From Cruorifilaria tuberocauda (taxonomy: Eukaryota; Nematoda; Chromadorea; Rhabditida; Onchocercidae): DNA of 64,000 nt. A program made the position numbers and the translations under genes. The notes under the pieces were generated by a model. That model worked only from the letters and a program-made list of their open reading frames with translations, was not told the DNA's origin and did no database searches. Positions 23,371 to 35,887 of this stretch are shown here, one piece after another. The stretch lies in NCBI GenBank assembly GCA_013365365.1, contig JABVXU010000222.1, positions 23,449 to 87,448 on the forward strand, read 5' to 3'. Position 1 is the stretch's first letter, and every line of letters begins with the position of its first letter.

Positions 23371-26300
23371 TCAACTACAGCAAAGGCGACAAGAAGGATT
23401 CCTAGAGTCAGCCCTTTTTTCGCGTCCACAACGTGCACATACTGGACCACCACTTTCATTCTGAACATCGGTTTCAATCTACAAAAATAAATCTCGCAAT
23501 AACACGGTAGAAGCAGATAACGATATTTCATTAATATCATTTAAAATGCTGGAGGTCAAAAAATTCACATAGATTGAGCAAGTTTCAATCGACTTATTTT
23601 CGTAGAATCAAAAACGTCAGATAATAATGCACTTTGTTCATCAATTATTGGCTACATGAAAACTTACCGGTACAAATAAATTGAATGATCCTAGAGATGA
23701 GAAATTTTGTAAAGAATCTATCGGTGACGGCGGTCGAATTGCTGTACTTACTCGCAATTCACGCTTGAGCAAATCAAGTTGTAACAATGCCTACAAAAGT
23801 GAAAAAAAAACAAATAAATGAATTTCCATTCCTCTTCTTTCCAAGTATTCTTCAACAAATAACAAAACTAAGACTAATTAAACCAGACTAACAATAACCT
23901 GGTCCCGTTCATATATCGCTTTCGACTTATCAACTTCTGCTTGTTCTGCAAGACGACGATAATACTCAGCATCCTTTTTCCACGCTTCGCAGGCCTGACG
24001 TGCTTGTTTCAAACCTTCTTCCCATGCAGTTAATTTTTGATGATGGGCCACGAGTTCCTCACTTTTCCTCTTTAATTCTTTTTGCAACTCCTCCTTGCTC
24101 ATTTCGTGTTGCGGTATAGATAAATCCGTTTTTAAAAGATCTACAAAGATCAAATAAATGCGTTGTTTGATACAGTCTTCACATCATTGCACTTATTTCG
24201 ATCCCAATGCATTTGCCAAAAAATTTAAGAGAACAAATACTTGTAAGATGCTTTTCATACGGACACGGACATATCTAATATGCACATAAATTATACAAAA
24301 CAGTGAGATATACCTGAACCTAACGATCCTGGCAATCCCATTAATCCTTTCAACTGCGGCGCTGTCGAAGGTAAATCGAGAGTTAGTTTATTTTGCTGAA
24401 ACAATGACTCGCCAAGAGAGGCTAAAGGTGGAGAGCCAAATGGAGAATTCGAATTCGGAATTTGCATTGGCGAAGAACAGGACGTCATCGCTAAAAATAA
24501 AGCAATTATAATGGCATAATATTTAATATAACCAGTTTTGTCAAAACTAGCATCATCAAATTTCAAAATTTTTAAGCAATAACAAAAAATGAGAACTTAC
24601 GTTGATTGGTAAAAAAGTCAGGCAAGAACTTGTGTTCTTTCTGTTCGGATATAGGAGACAGTGCATTGCCTGACAGTTCATCCAAAGAAAGTTCATCAAT
24701 TGCTACTGGTAGCACACGCATTGGTGCATCTGATGCGGATCGCGCCATCGCATTTAATGACGAGAAAGTGGGCAAAGATGATACTAAGGCTTCGTTAGCA
24801 CTCGTTACCGAATATCCTTTAAAAAATTTTTTGCCTTCATTCTAATGACATAAAAGTCATTTATGGTATCGATTATTAACTGCAATCGAAAAATTTCTAT
24901 TGAAAAGAGTGAAAAACTAGACTTAAAATACTTATAATGAGCTCTAGTAGAATGAGGAATAGTTTCAGAGAGGATCCCACAAATATTGAAAAGCAAATTT
25001 ACCTAAATCTAGCTGTCCCATATTTAATGAAGAAGTTCGTATACGACCGATAGCGCTATCGGCTACGCGCTGCGGCTAAAAAATGCCAAATAGATAAGTA
25101 AATTTGGTTCGAACATATTAGACTAGTGGTAAAGGACAGATATAGATAGCAAAATATAACTTGACAACTTGGAAATTAGAACTATTAGATATGACTTGCC
25201 GAAATCTGAACACGTTCAAATCCTGGAGCTTTCGGATAATTGCTCTGTGGTCCCTCATCGCCACCAGATGATGAAAGGGTCTTTCCTGGCGTTTGCCTCT
25301 GTTTTAGAACTGCCTAAAATCTCGCTTAGTCCCTTATTATTTGTCAAAATGGAGGAAATACATATTACAAAAAATTCTTACTGAATAGGTTGGTGTTGTG
25401 GCTGATGTTGCTGTTTGTATTATATGATTTTCTGAAATGATCATGGAAGAATGCAACTGAATAAAGATTTAATTAAACAAGTGGGATCAAATCCATTTAA
25501 GAGGCAAAATTTTATTATCTTAACACTACCTGGTCGCGCAGTAGGAGAAGGAGCCGGTTCTGCGTTTCCTGAGCTGGTAGAACTGCTACTCTGCTTTGGC
25601 GGCATGGGTGTGTCAGAATTGTTACTAGGCCGATAATATGGAGCTCGTTGTATATGTAACTCTGAATCGTGGTGCGCAAATGCACAAAAAACGGCACGAG
25701 GGCAATAACCATGATCAAGCATATCGTTACATTTAGTTGACTTGTATATTTCAGGGTGGAACTGCTGCTCGGTCCTTGTATGGCAATATCCACAATCGTC
25801 GCCATTTTCACACTGTTCTGGTTCTAACCATTCATCAGCTGACTTAGCTGTCGGACACGGGGTTGATCTTGAAACAGTTTGAGATAAACAGAATTGAAAT
25901 AACACAACAATTACGTTTAGTATAACATCGCCATGAACTTAAAATTATTTTCAATAATTTCCATTGTTTGTAATAAAATAAGCGTGTTCTCACCTATATT
26001 TATGCACAGCCGGAGGTCTCCGACGATCTTTCGAGTTGTGATAAAATGGACACGCATAACCTTGACGGCAAAGGCGCGCTGGTTTTTTGCACTGTTCGGT
26101 TTTATAGCACGACAAAACATGAACTTGGTCTATAAATAATTTAAGAGAGCAAATTGCTGAATGCCTTGAAAATCGGAAGATTTTGCTATACAAGAAAAAA
26201 TTGAAAATATATAACACATGAGAAAAAGCTCAATAATTCAGATTTAAAATATATTACCATGCCAAAGCGGATCCTCCACAACAAAACTAGTTCTTTCGCG

Positions 26301-27184
26301 ATTTTCTGGATCTAATAAGGCGCCATTTTGACTTTCCTGAGAATCATGTACGGCTTGCCGAAGATCTTGAACACTGTGCGCAAACGCACAGTGGGGACCA
26401 TTTTTCGCACAAATACCACGTGCATCCGTAGGATGTACACACATAGCCGTCTTATAATACCGTAAATGATACTTGCGTTCTACATCTCCCGCTACACGGT
26501 GTAAAAAACTACAACTGAAACACTAATCGTTCATTTATTCCATACTAGTGCAGTAGCATTGGTTTACTGTCCAAAATAGCATTTCTTGTATAACAATTGA
26601 AAAAATTCAATAAGTTAAATGATATTTTACAAGAATTCCTTAGGCGGACCTATCTCCATCAGGACATATACCAGTGTTTTCGTCATATTTGTCACAATAT
26701 ACATCGGCTGAGTAGTTGAAAGTACCATCTGATCGCCTTAAGGGACGACGTCTTCGTTGATTAGCAAAATGCCAATTAAAACAAGTATAAGGACGATGCT
26801 GCTGGCACTGGTGCTGTTTAAAATGCGGACATGCTTCCACTCGAAAATCACGAAGATAACTAAAATAACTAAGGTTAACCAATGATATCAGATGATCTAA
26901 GCAGTACGGACAGCTTGAAAGACAACTAACCAGAAAATTCAATTGCTTCTACCTCACATATTGTGCTTAAATTAAATTAAATGAAATCAGATGAAGTAAG
27001 GAAGAGTGAATGAATGACTAATTAAACACTTCCACTTCTACGTGTTCTTTAACATGCAAAACTGAAAAGAAGATGAATAAAGTACGAACTTGATGATAAA
27101 ACACGAACATGCAAAAATAGTAAGTGCTTACTGTAAGTGATTCGGTTTCTCGGAGCTGTTAAGTGTTGGGCGGACAACATCCAT
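23371..27184 (-). CDS. unk: Unkempt-type CCCH zinc-finger RNA-binding protein
   Basis: Unkempt binds U/A-rich motifs in coding mRNAs and represses translation, with roles in neuronal cell shape. About 12 exons. The start ATG at 27184 opens MDVVRPTLNSSEKPNHL; exons 27184-27132, 26868-26650, 26514-26258, 26129-25994 and 25867-25530 join in phase and encode the five-to-six CCCH finger array, with HRPYTCFNWHFANQRRRRP, FNYSADVYCDKYDE, HLRYYKTAMCVHP, RLCRQGYACPFYHNSKDRRR and CHTRTEQQFHPEIYKSTKCN. A serine/proline linker with YPKAPGFERV follows. Exons near 24150-23880 encode a coiled coil (WEEGLKQARQACEAWKKDAE). The end (23485-23371) is a cysteine cluster CARCGREKRADS...CRLCCS, a shortened counterpart of the terminal RING-like region. 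Roughly 650-700 residues. Boundaries between 25.3 and 24.8 kb are approximate. Confidence 0.93.
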
Positions 27185-30069
27185 GGCCACCATCCATGGA
27201 AGGGATTACATTCAGAGAATTGGGAGAAAATGCAAACAAAACACAGGCACCCCTTCCCTCCACCAAAGACACACACTCACATACACTTCCCAAAGTATAC
27301 TAAAGAAAAATCAGCTGACAACCTGGCTTTACGCCAAACAACACTCGTTCCGGGATTCAGAGACTAGCGCGCAATTTCAAACATATTGTTGCTGTCAAAC
27401 TACCAGTAATTAGAGAAAATGGGAAATAAGCAGTAGGTCATCATCAATTATCTTTAAGCAGATTTCTAAAATTCAATTTATACGGCTGTTATATAGTCCT
27501 ACCAGACATATGTATTTGACCGTTACTCTCAATTTAGCAATTTAACTTTCATTTAATAACAAAAATTTCAAGCAAGAATTGTTTCGCTATCTCGCTTTGT
27601 GGATAAAAATATGCTTGACAAAGTTTGAGATTAAGTAAATTGTTAGATAGAATGAAACAAATGTGCCTCTGCATAGCACAAATAGCAAAGCTCTTAATAG
27701 CGAAAAAGTGCAAATCGTCTAATAAAGAAAGAAAGAGAGATTGCTTGCTTAATCTGATCCAAAAAAAGACGGATTTTGTGGTAAACTCTGAGTGTTCAGA
27801 ATAAATAAAGCAGTAAAACAAAATTAAGTATAATGCTGAGTGATAAGCAGACAGCTGATGATACAAGTTCATCACGACACCATCGATTTTAAAATGAACT
27901 TTATTCTACTAGCTGGGAAAAAATCACTGAATTTTATCAAAGTGATGCAATCATAGATCATCGTTTTTAAGGACAGCATTGTGCAATTCAATCCAAAAAG
28001 TGGAATTAATTTGGATACCAAGCTTAATTAGTCAATCAAATATTCTGTTGCAAGATACATATTTAAAGATTAACCGGAGCGAATTAGTTTTGGTAACTTA
28101 TTTATTGTAGGCTCTTTTTAGAAAATTTTTTTCACTTTTCTCCGCTACAATTTGCGAATTTTTATTTGTTTCAATTTTTCATTAATTTATTTCATTTATG
28201 CATATCAAATGTAAACTAAAGAATAATTTATTGTTCATAAAAGCTACGGGACACAATGCCTCCAATCAGTACTAATTGTTTTTTCATTAACTAAACAAAA
28301 ATCGGGCTTTCACTGACCTAAAAAATCAGATAATAGCTTAAAGAATATTTAACTACCTATGCAGCAGACGAACTACCATCAATTAAAATAAGTTTCATTG
28401 GTGTTCCTGTGATTACCTTAATTTTTATAGCTTAGGAATATTATTTTCTTAGTTCTACATTCAACCGGTAGTTATATTCATTTTTGCCTACCTTTATACT
28501 TGCATTTTGCAAACTACAGATTGTAGGAATTATTGTTAATCTTTGCAAACTTTAAAAAATAGTCACTTTATAGTTGACAATTGCTTCCAATAAATTCATT
28601 TGATGAAACCCAAATAGATATATGAATAACACGTTTGATACCAAATAAGATCAGAGGTTACAACACTGGAATATAATGCTTAGAAAAACTTATCGATTGA
28701 TATCTCTCAAATTTTATATATTCTTTCATGATATAACTTACAAATGAAATACAAATACACAAAAAAAGAATTCGAAACATATGAATGAAATGAAAACGAG
28801 CATGCAATCGTCATTTTGGGTTAATGATGAATCCCAGTGATGTCGATGGAATAGTATTTAATAACATCTTTGATCATCTTATCTCCATCCCCCCTGCTGT
28901 TGTTGCAATATAACTGTTGTATCTATGTTAAATGGCGCGTTGCTGTAATAGTTACAAAAGTGCTGATGGTTGCGGCCTTGGCCTTGTCTTTGGTTTATGG
29001 CCGTCAAGATTATCATTCATTTATCTATCTTTAGCAACAAACGTGTCTCCTCTAGCACTACTACTGCATGGTCAATATATTGTAATTCATGCATTATTTA
29101 ATGCACGTGGTAATCTGAATTACATTAAAATTTCAATATTATGCATTTTTTGTTGGTGTTGTATTCATACTATGAAGAAGTTGAAAATCATCTCGAGATA
29201 ATTTCTATTGCCGATCACTTGGAAACAAGAAATTTAGTTTGGCAATTGATTAAAATTTAGCTTGTAACTCAAAGCTGGTTTTATCAGAGAGCAACAAGAT
29301 ATAAATAGTAAGCAGTATGATACTTTTGCTGTGGCCATTTCTAAATGAGTTATTGCAATATTTTATTTGATTATCATTTAAGAATAAGACTCATAAACCA
29401 TATGACAATTTAAATTAATATCAGATTGATCAATTTACTGTTCGTATTACTTCCGTATATAATGAATTTTTAACCGAGGTTTACAAGATTCAGATTTCAA
29501 ATTAATTTGATGAACTGTTTTAACATTGAATTGTCCCTATTGCTTTCTATCTCTTCCTTTGTATATTTTTCCTCTTAAATTCTGGGATTAAAATTTTGCA
29601 TTCGTCCCCGGGTGTTATTTGTGATGTCGTTGGACTGATGGATTTCTTGGATGTGAGTTGGCACTTTGCGTTCCGGTTGTCATTGTATTCGTTGGACAGG
29701 TAGCTTTCTTATTCATATTCTTATGGGATCAAGCGCTTTCGTTTATTTCTATAGACTAGTATATATATATTTGCATATTCATATTTTGCATATTATATAT
29801 ATATTTTGCATATATATATATATATACATATTTACATGTCCGCTGATCTTTTTTTATTTCGATTATTTTATTAACCGATTTTTTGAATATACTGCTGATC
29901 GTGATATAGTAACGATTGGCATTTTGGCAAATACTATTTTCCACAATCTTTCATTTTCTCTTCTCTCTTATATTAAAAACCTCAGGTGTCAAGTGTAAAG
30001 CGAGGTAACAATAACTTGTGTATAAAATTCTCATAGACTGTATCACAGAAGTCTTGTTATTTGATTACG
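27185..30069. promoter_or_regulatory. Divergent intergenic region, Unkempt / KDEL receptor
   Basis: About 2.9 kb between two divergent starts, so it should contain both promoters. A purine/pyrimidine-rich patch with many C residues lies at 27230-27300. Open frames at 27549-27875 (-), 28932-29201 (+) and 29666-29998 (+) show no recognisable domains and mostly reflect AT-rich sequence. A TA-rich microsatellite is listed separately. Confidence 0.4.
29759..29833. repeat. TA microsatellite with TTTGCATAT spacers
   Basis: Tracts of alternating T and A are interrupted three times by TTTGCATA/TTTGCATAT. The block is about 240 bp upstream of the KDEL receptor start. TTTGCAT resembles an octamer (POU) half-site, but within a TA repeat this is more likely a by-product of repeat expansion. 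Confidence 0.8.
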
Positions 30070-32318
30070 ATGAATATATTTCGTTTTGCTGGTGATTCCT
30101 CTCATCTTATTGCTATTGTCATACTAGTTATGAAAATATGGAAAACACGCTCTTGTGCAGGTTTGTAAATTTAAAAACCTTGTAAATGAGAAACATTTAA
30201 TGGCTATAAAAAACTTTTATAAATTTATTTATTAAAATGCTGTTGATTTTTGGTATTGCTGTATCGAAAAAAGCGAAATAATTTCAGGGCTCTCCGGAAA
30301 ATCACAGCTTTTATTTGCATTTGTCTTCACATCGCGTTATTTAGATCTCTTCAATTTTATTTCCTCTTACAATACAATCATGAAGGTATACAGGTTTGAT
30401 TATTGATAGTGAATTACAGTTAAATCTAAATCTATTAAATTTGATTAGTAAAAATAATTTTATGATTGCGAATGGATAACATTTTTCATTGTGTTAATTA
30501 CCAAAATCGTAGCTAATATTTGTCAGAGATGGGGCAGGATGATTTTTTTATAATAGGATCGGCAGCTCATTGACTAATTCATTTTTTCACTGATACGTGA
30601 AACAGCGAATAGAAATTATGGAAGTGAAACTCTCATATGTTAAGATGGTAAAAGTCAAGTGCTGTAGTGGATATCCATTTTTTTCTGAATCTGTGTGAGA
30701 CAGTCTTATTAATAATATATGTGAATATGGGTAGAAATTTAGTAGAAATTTATACTGATAAACCTGATTTTTTTGTTTTCTTTCATTTTCTACATCAGTT
30801 CGTTTTCATGTTTACTTCTGTTTACTTCTGGAACGTTTGTTTTAATTAATCATTTCTGAATTAATCATCTCATTAATGAAATCATCAATCATCAAGACTA
30901 TCAAGTGAAAAGATTGCCTATTTCAGATTTTTTTTCTTGTGTCTTCATATGGAACCGTTTATCTGATGTTTTTCAAGTTCAGAGCAACTTATGATCGGTA
31001 GGATTTGCTTTCCTTTCCTTCGAGAAATTTTTTAGTTTTTAAAAATTTTTACTTTTTTAGTTAGATTTACTTTATCTCTAGTCATTTGATGATTTTTACC
31101 TTGTATCGAATTTTATCTTTGGAATTATTTCGAAACATTTAATATTTTACCGCGATTTTAGAAATCACGACACATTTCGGATAGAATTCTTAATTATTCC
31201 AGCGGCGGCACTTGCTTTTATTATCAACCATCAGTTTTCGTTCATGGAGGTTAGTTGTATCTTATTGTCATTTCGCAAAAATCAGTATTCTGAGACAGCT
31301 CCGGTTAATATGCTGTAAATTCGTTTTAATTTATTAAGGATGAGGTTGATTTTGAAAGTTTTCATGATTAATTAGATTTTGATTTTAGGTTGCAGAAATA
31401 AAAATTTTTAACGAGTCATTATAAATGTTCTCAGCTTGAACAAGATAAAGTTGAGTTGTATACGGTATCAATTAAAGTAAGACGAAATGCAGTGAGGGCG
31501 ACTAACTAAAATTAGTGTTGTAAACAGCGTGAATAGTAAAAGTAAAAAGTGACAGTTGTGGGCTTCTCAGTTATACCCTCGAAAAATAGAAGAAAACATT
31601 GCGTATCATTATTCATTTCTTAAAATTTTCTCTATGATATGCTCGCATTAGGTATCTAGATTACAAATATTGATGAATTTCGTAACTGTCATTGGACAAG
31701 TAATGAAATTATCGGAGGGATATTAGCCAAATTTGTTGCAGTGTTTTTTCTGCAGAAAATCATTTTTAAAATGACTGGAAAACGTATAAACCAATTTACT
31801 TTCATAATTTATGCTCTAGTGTTTTACTTTTGCATTTGTTAACTAGATTTGCTGGTCGTTCTCCATATATTTGGAAGCAGTTGCCATCATGCCGCAGTTG
31901 TTCATGCTTTCACGTACCGGGAGCGCAGAAACAATCACCGCTCATTATTTGTTTGCACTGGGGACATATCGGGCACTGTATATCTTAAATTGGTTATATC
32001 GTTACTACACTGAGGAATTTTTCGATCCTATCGCAACTGTTGCTGGTGTTGTACAAACCGTACTTTATGCCGATTTTTTCTATCTGTATATTACACGAGG
32101 TAATGTTTGGAAGTTAGCTTTCTTTAATAAATTTTTCTTTTTTAAATTCTTTAATGATTTATTTAAATTTTCTTCCTGTTATATCTCGCAGCTTTCTCCC
32201 CTGATTTTTACTTTTTCTGACTTTTGATGTGTGTAACTACTTTCTTCTGATATAATTCTCTTTAATTATTGTCTATTTAGTGATTCGAGGACACAGAAAT
32301 CTGGAGCTTCCCGCTTAG
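30070..32318 (+). CDS. erd-2: ER lumen protein retaining (KDEL) receptor
   Basis: Seven-helix Golgi receptor that binds C-terminal KDEL-type signals and returns escaped ER residents by COPI transport. Six exons join in phase: 30070-30160, 30288-30385, 30927-30997, 31162-31249, 31847-32099 and 32281-32318, giving 212 residues, the standard family length. Diagnostic sequences include [13 protein letters not shown] at the start, [83 protein letters not shown] and [11 protein letters not shown] near the end. The tail ends GHRNLELPA, like other members. Introns range from about 130 to 600 bases. No sign of damage. Confidence 0.97.
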
Positions 32319-32993
32319 TCTTTCGTTACCAAGATTGCTTCTTCGCTGCTTACATTTCTATAAAAATCTTTGTCTGGTGTTAAACCGGTGTTAAATCAGC
32401 TGGATAATGATATTTTTTGAGGCTTTCTTTGGCTATGAATCTATGAATCACAAGGTTTTGACATTCCAATATTTTCTTGGGAAGGTTCGGTTTTAGTTAT
32501 TCATTTTTAAGAGAACTTTTTGATTTCTGTGAATGACATATTTGCTAATGCGTCCTAAACAAAAGAAAAGTACCTGGAAAATATTTGCTCATCTGTGATT
32601 GTTTTGATATTACCTAATAAATTGTGGGATTTAGATGAAATATTCAGCTTTCAAGAGTATTTATTAACTATTTATTTATTTGGATTCTTTCAAATAATAT
32701 TGATTTGTTTCCTATTTGAAAATGAATATATGGGTTTCGACCAGTTTTCCTTTCTGTACTGTCATTTTGCGTCGTCATTAATAATTCCTGTTCCTGAGGT
32801 TGAAGTTTCATTCTGGATATATGTAATGAATTTGTATTTCGCCAAACACATTACACTTCGTATTTTTTGTTTTTCTTCTGCGAAGCATTTTTATTTTTAT
32901 CGTTATCTTCATATTGAATCAATGAGTTTTGCTCACATCAAGTCTGCGAACATTCTTCGTGAAGTCTAATTAATTTCGGGATGCATACATTAA
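32319..32993. other. Region after the KDEL receptor
   Basis: Probable 3' untranslated region and intergenic DNA. A plus-strand frame at 32595-32969 (124 codons from a GTG) is hydrophobic and phenylalanine-rich. A frame of this length is not surprising in AT-rich DNA, and no splice or homology support was seen. Confidence 0.4.
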
Positions 32994-33442
32994 AAGTTCG
33001 TTATTCAAAACTTAAGGACCAAAGCTGACGAGGATTCGCTGTACTGCTTTGGAGGAAATAATTTCAAATTTCCAGAAGTAGTGAAGGAATTCACCGGAGA
33101 AGCTCTCAATGATCCAGTGGACGTAATTCCACTTTTTTTGGTTTCAGTGATGTGCTTTTGTTAATAGCATTTTTGAAGTTAAGCGCTTTCTCAGTAGCTT
33201 TTTATATCATTGTGAAGCATGAATGTGAAACGCCCAGTATGGTTTTGCTGAATAAGTATTTCATATTTGTGCTATACATTATCTTGACAACAATGCTTTA
33301 TCACTTCGGCAAATATATTTATCCAGAATTTCATAAAGGAATAACTTCCATAAGAAAGTTTGCTAAGATTAAAACTCTATCAGAAAAATTGATCACAAGA
33401 GTTCTGAAAAGACTGTCGATAGTAATCGCTTCGACTTGCTAA
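32994..33442 (+). pseudogene. Frameshifted relic of a membrane protein, family unknown
   Basis: One frame reads TKADEDSLYCFGGNNFKF and EVVKEFTGEALNDPVDVIP, with a non-random protein-like composition, up to a T7 run at 33133-33139. After it the frame stops quickly, but a +1 shift restores a continuous 97-codon frame with at least two hydrophobic segments (VLLLIAFLKLSAFSVAFYII, YFIFVLYIILTTMLYHF) and a basic C-terminus. One missing T would explain both parts, so this is either a decayed gene or an assembly error at a homopolymer. A 25-nt intron across the run has poor length and the wrong phase. The family is not recognised. Confidence 0.4.
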
Positions 33443-34981
33443 AGGATACATTTTAGTTACGTACAGAGTGAGTTGCAATACTTACACTCAGCAAAGAAAG
33501 ACAGTTGCTGTCAAAGGTTGTGTGTTAATAATGAGAAAAAAAAGTACTTGTTCACCTTGCTTCCATAAAAAACTCGAGCTTTGTCGGTTTGAAATTATGA
33601 TTATTGACAAAATTTTTCACTGGATGTGTGGCGTCAACGTCGTGCTCACTGCCTTTACTGATTTAATCGGTTGATGATGGAGATAACGTAATAACAGGCA
33701 TCATGCCAGCCGTTTTGACAGTAACATTACTTTTTGGCTAGTTCCCAGAAAAAAGAACGGTATGCTTTGTCTTAGCCTCTATCTACATTTCCTCTTCGAG
33801 TTCCATGAAAGAATTCGGAGACATCTTCTGTGTGCTTTATTGATTTTGAAAACACTGGAAGATTTTTGAAGTTCAAATCGTCCGAAAAAAAGGACTTCCT
33901 CATTTCCCCTTTGTTAAACTTGATGTGAAAAGTGACTAGAAAATTCCAACCACAACCGAAACTAAATTCACGATCATAATTCCGAAAAAATCACTACTGC
34001 TTTTTCTGGACTGCCACTGCGAAATTTTTACGATTCATTCCCACAAACCTGCACCTCTTATTCTCGTCAAATTATCTGATGCCTCAATATTTTGACTGAA
34101 ATAAACTAAGGTGAGCAGCTTGTTTGCAGCATTACTTGTTTTCTCAGATTTAGATTATTACACAATTTTTTATTCTCACAGATATTGTACTTTATTACCG
34201 CAAACAAATTTTTTTTTCAAAGCACACATATTTGGCATGTGAACATAAATGAATTTAAATACCGATAATAGACACGCAACGAAGTACACAAAACCAGAAA
34301 CGAAATCACAGCACGCTTAACCGAAATATGCTCATATAACCTTATCTGATATTATCATTGCTGTAAAGTTTTCAATTTTAATACTTTTGAAGACTAGCAA
34401 AATTCCTACGTATCAGTTGACAGGGAGCTGGGACGATTAAACTTCATCCTGTAATAATTCGGCCAACTGCGTTTGTTAATTCTAGTCTAACTCTTCCTCT
34501 CCAGAGCAAGAATTTGAAATTCACCAAATTTTTTAGCAGACTAATAATGCAATATATTCTTTCCTTCACTTGCGCTAAAATATCTTAACAAATAATTTCT
34601 TTCCATCAGAACAATTTCTAAATAAATAATGCTATGATATTTTGCAACATAACGAAAAACTGGACCGTATCGTGCATCGCAAAGGTTGCTCAATCTCACT
34701 ATTTCTTTATCAATTCTACATCACTCTAACAGAATATCTACTGCAACAACATTTCTGAGATCTCTACCTATGATATCGTATAAACACGCATACGAACCTC
34801 AACGGGAACTACGTAAATAATACGAAACAGCGATGTTCGAAGTTGTCGACTAAACATTTCTTACACTACTAAACTCAGTCGTCGTCTTAAGCAAAATATA
34901 TTCTCGATGAGAAAAACGTGTCATTACTTTTCAAGAAACCAGCCATTGGTAAATATGCAAGAAAATGGAAAATAATGACAG
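33443..34981. other. Intergenic region
   Basis: AT-rich sequence between a plus-strand relic and the transposase-like relic. A 68-codon plus frame at 33468-33674 (cysteine- and lysine-containing) lacks splice or start support. No gene is supported. Confidence 0.4.
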
Positions 34982-35660
34982 CAGAATACTATAACAGCAG
35001 ATCGATTAACACGAACAGAAGCATCAGAAGTAGCAGGTGCACCAATTCCAGAAACAATATTCAGAAATACATTCAAGCGGGTAAAATTTGGACACAAAAA
35101 AAAAAGCATCTGAAAAAAAAGAATGCAGACCTGTTCTTGGACCTAATCTTGTGTACGAAACATTTCTGACAAAACCATAAAATCTGTAACATTCGAATAT
35201 TCTCTGGAATATTATTTGATTCGTTTGCTATTTTCCGTTATTCTTGTCGACTCTAACTACACCGCAGCGTATACCCCCTTAATTAGTCTCCAATTTTTAT
35301 GTAGATTCTGCTACTGAATTCATTCCCAATACTTCGAGGAATAATGAAAACATTTAATGAAGGAAGTTTGAGAATCTCGATGAATAACCACTACTTTAAT
35401 ATCATTTTTAGATGCAACCTCAACCTCAACTGCTTTGATAGAAGACTATACAGAGGTGACACGTATCTACCAACGACTTTCTTAAATCACCCAATAAAAC
35501 ATCAAAACTAGTACGCATAGACAATCAGAACAATATAATATAAAAAGAAGCAAGCAATATTTCTGCATTTAAAGCAAATTTTTCAAAGTTGAGACAACAC
35601 ATGGTAACGAACAGAAATGTGCCCATTGCGTCAGTGACTTGGTATGTTAGAAAAAATTGA
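34982..35660 (+). mobile_element. Possible pogo/Tigger-like transposase relic
   Basis: A plus-strand frame starting after AATGACAG reads ITADRLTRTEASEVAGAP then IPETIFRNTFKRVKFGHKKK, a pattern like an N-terminal helix-turn-helix (Psq/CENP-B-like). At the A10 run (35096-35105) the frame breaks; a one-base shift continues ASEKKECRPVLGPNLVYETF, which resembles the GP-x-L spacer after such a domain, to a stop at 35180. Further on (35544-35660) an open segment with FKANFSKLRQHMVTNRNVPI resembles a second, CENP-B-type helix-turn-helix. No catalytic DDE region or terminal inverted repeats were found. The identification is by pattern only, and a decayed host gene of the same fold is also possible. 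Confidence 0.3.
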
Positions 35661-35887
35661 TCAAATTATAGAACTCAATCTGACTGATACTAGAAAACAA
35701 TGATTAAAATGAGCACATCAATCTCAAAAATACGTAAAATTCATTCATTGAACAGAAAAAATCAATAATTTGCATTGGAAAAAACCACATCTGTCTAATC
35801 AGGCAATACCAAAAGCCTAAGAAAATGAAAATATTTTAATTTCTTAAAGCTTCTCGAAAAGCCCGTCATGATTACTGGTTAAAAACC

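Noticed and set aside
23197..23490. Lysine-rich 97-codon plus-strand frame
   Set aside because: It is antisense to the last exon of Unkempt, whose CxxC tail and splice phases are convincing.
25100..25120. GGTTCGAA resembling a tRNA T-loop
   Set aside because: No acceptor stem, D-arm or anticodon arm can be placed around it.
32595..32969. 124-codon hydrophobic plus-strand frame
   Set aside because: It begins at GTG, is rich in F/I/Y/L as expected from T-rich DNA, and has no splice or homology support.
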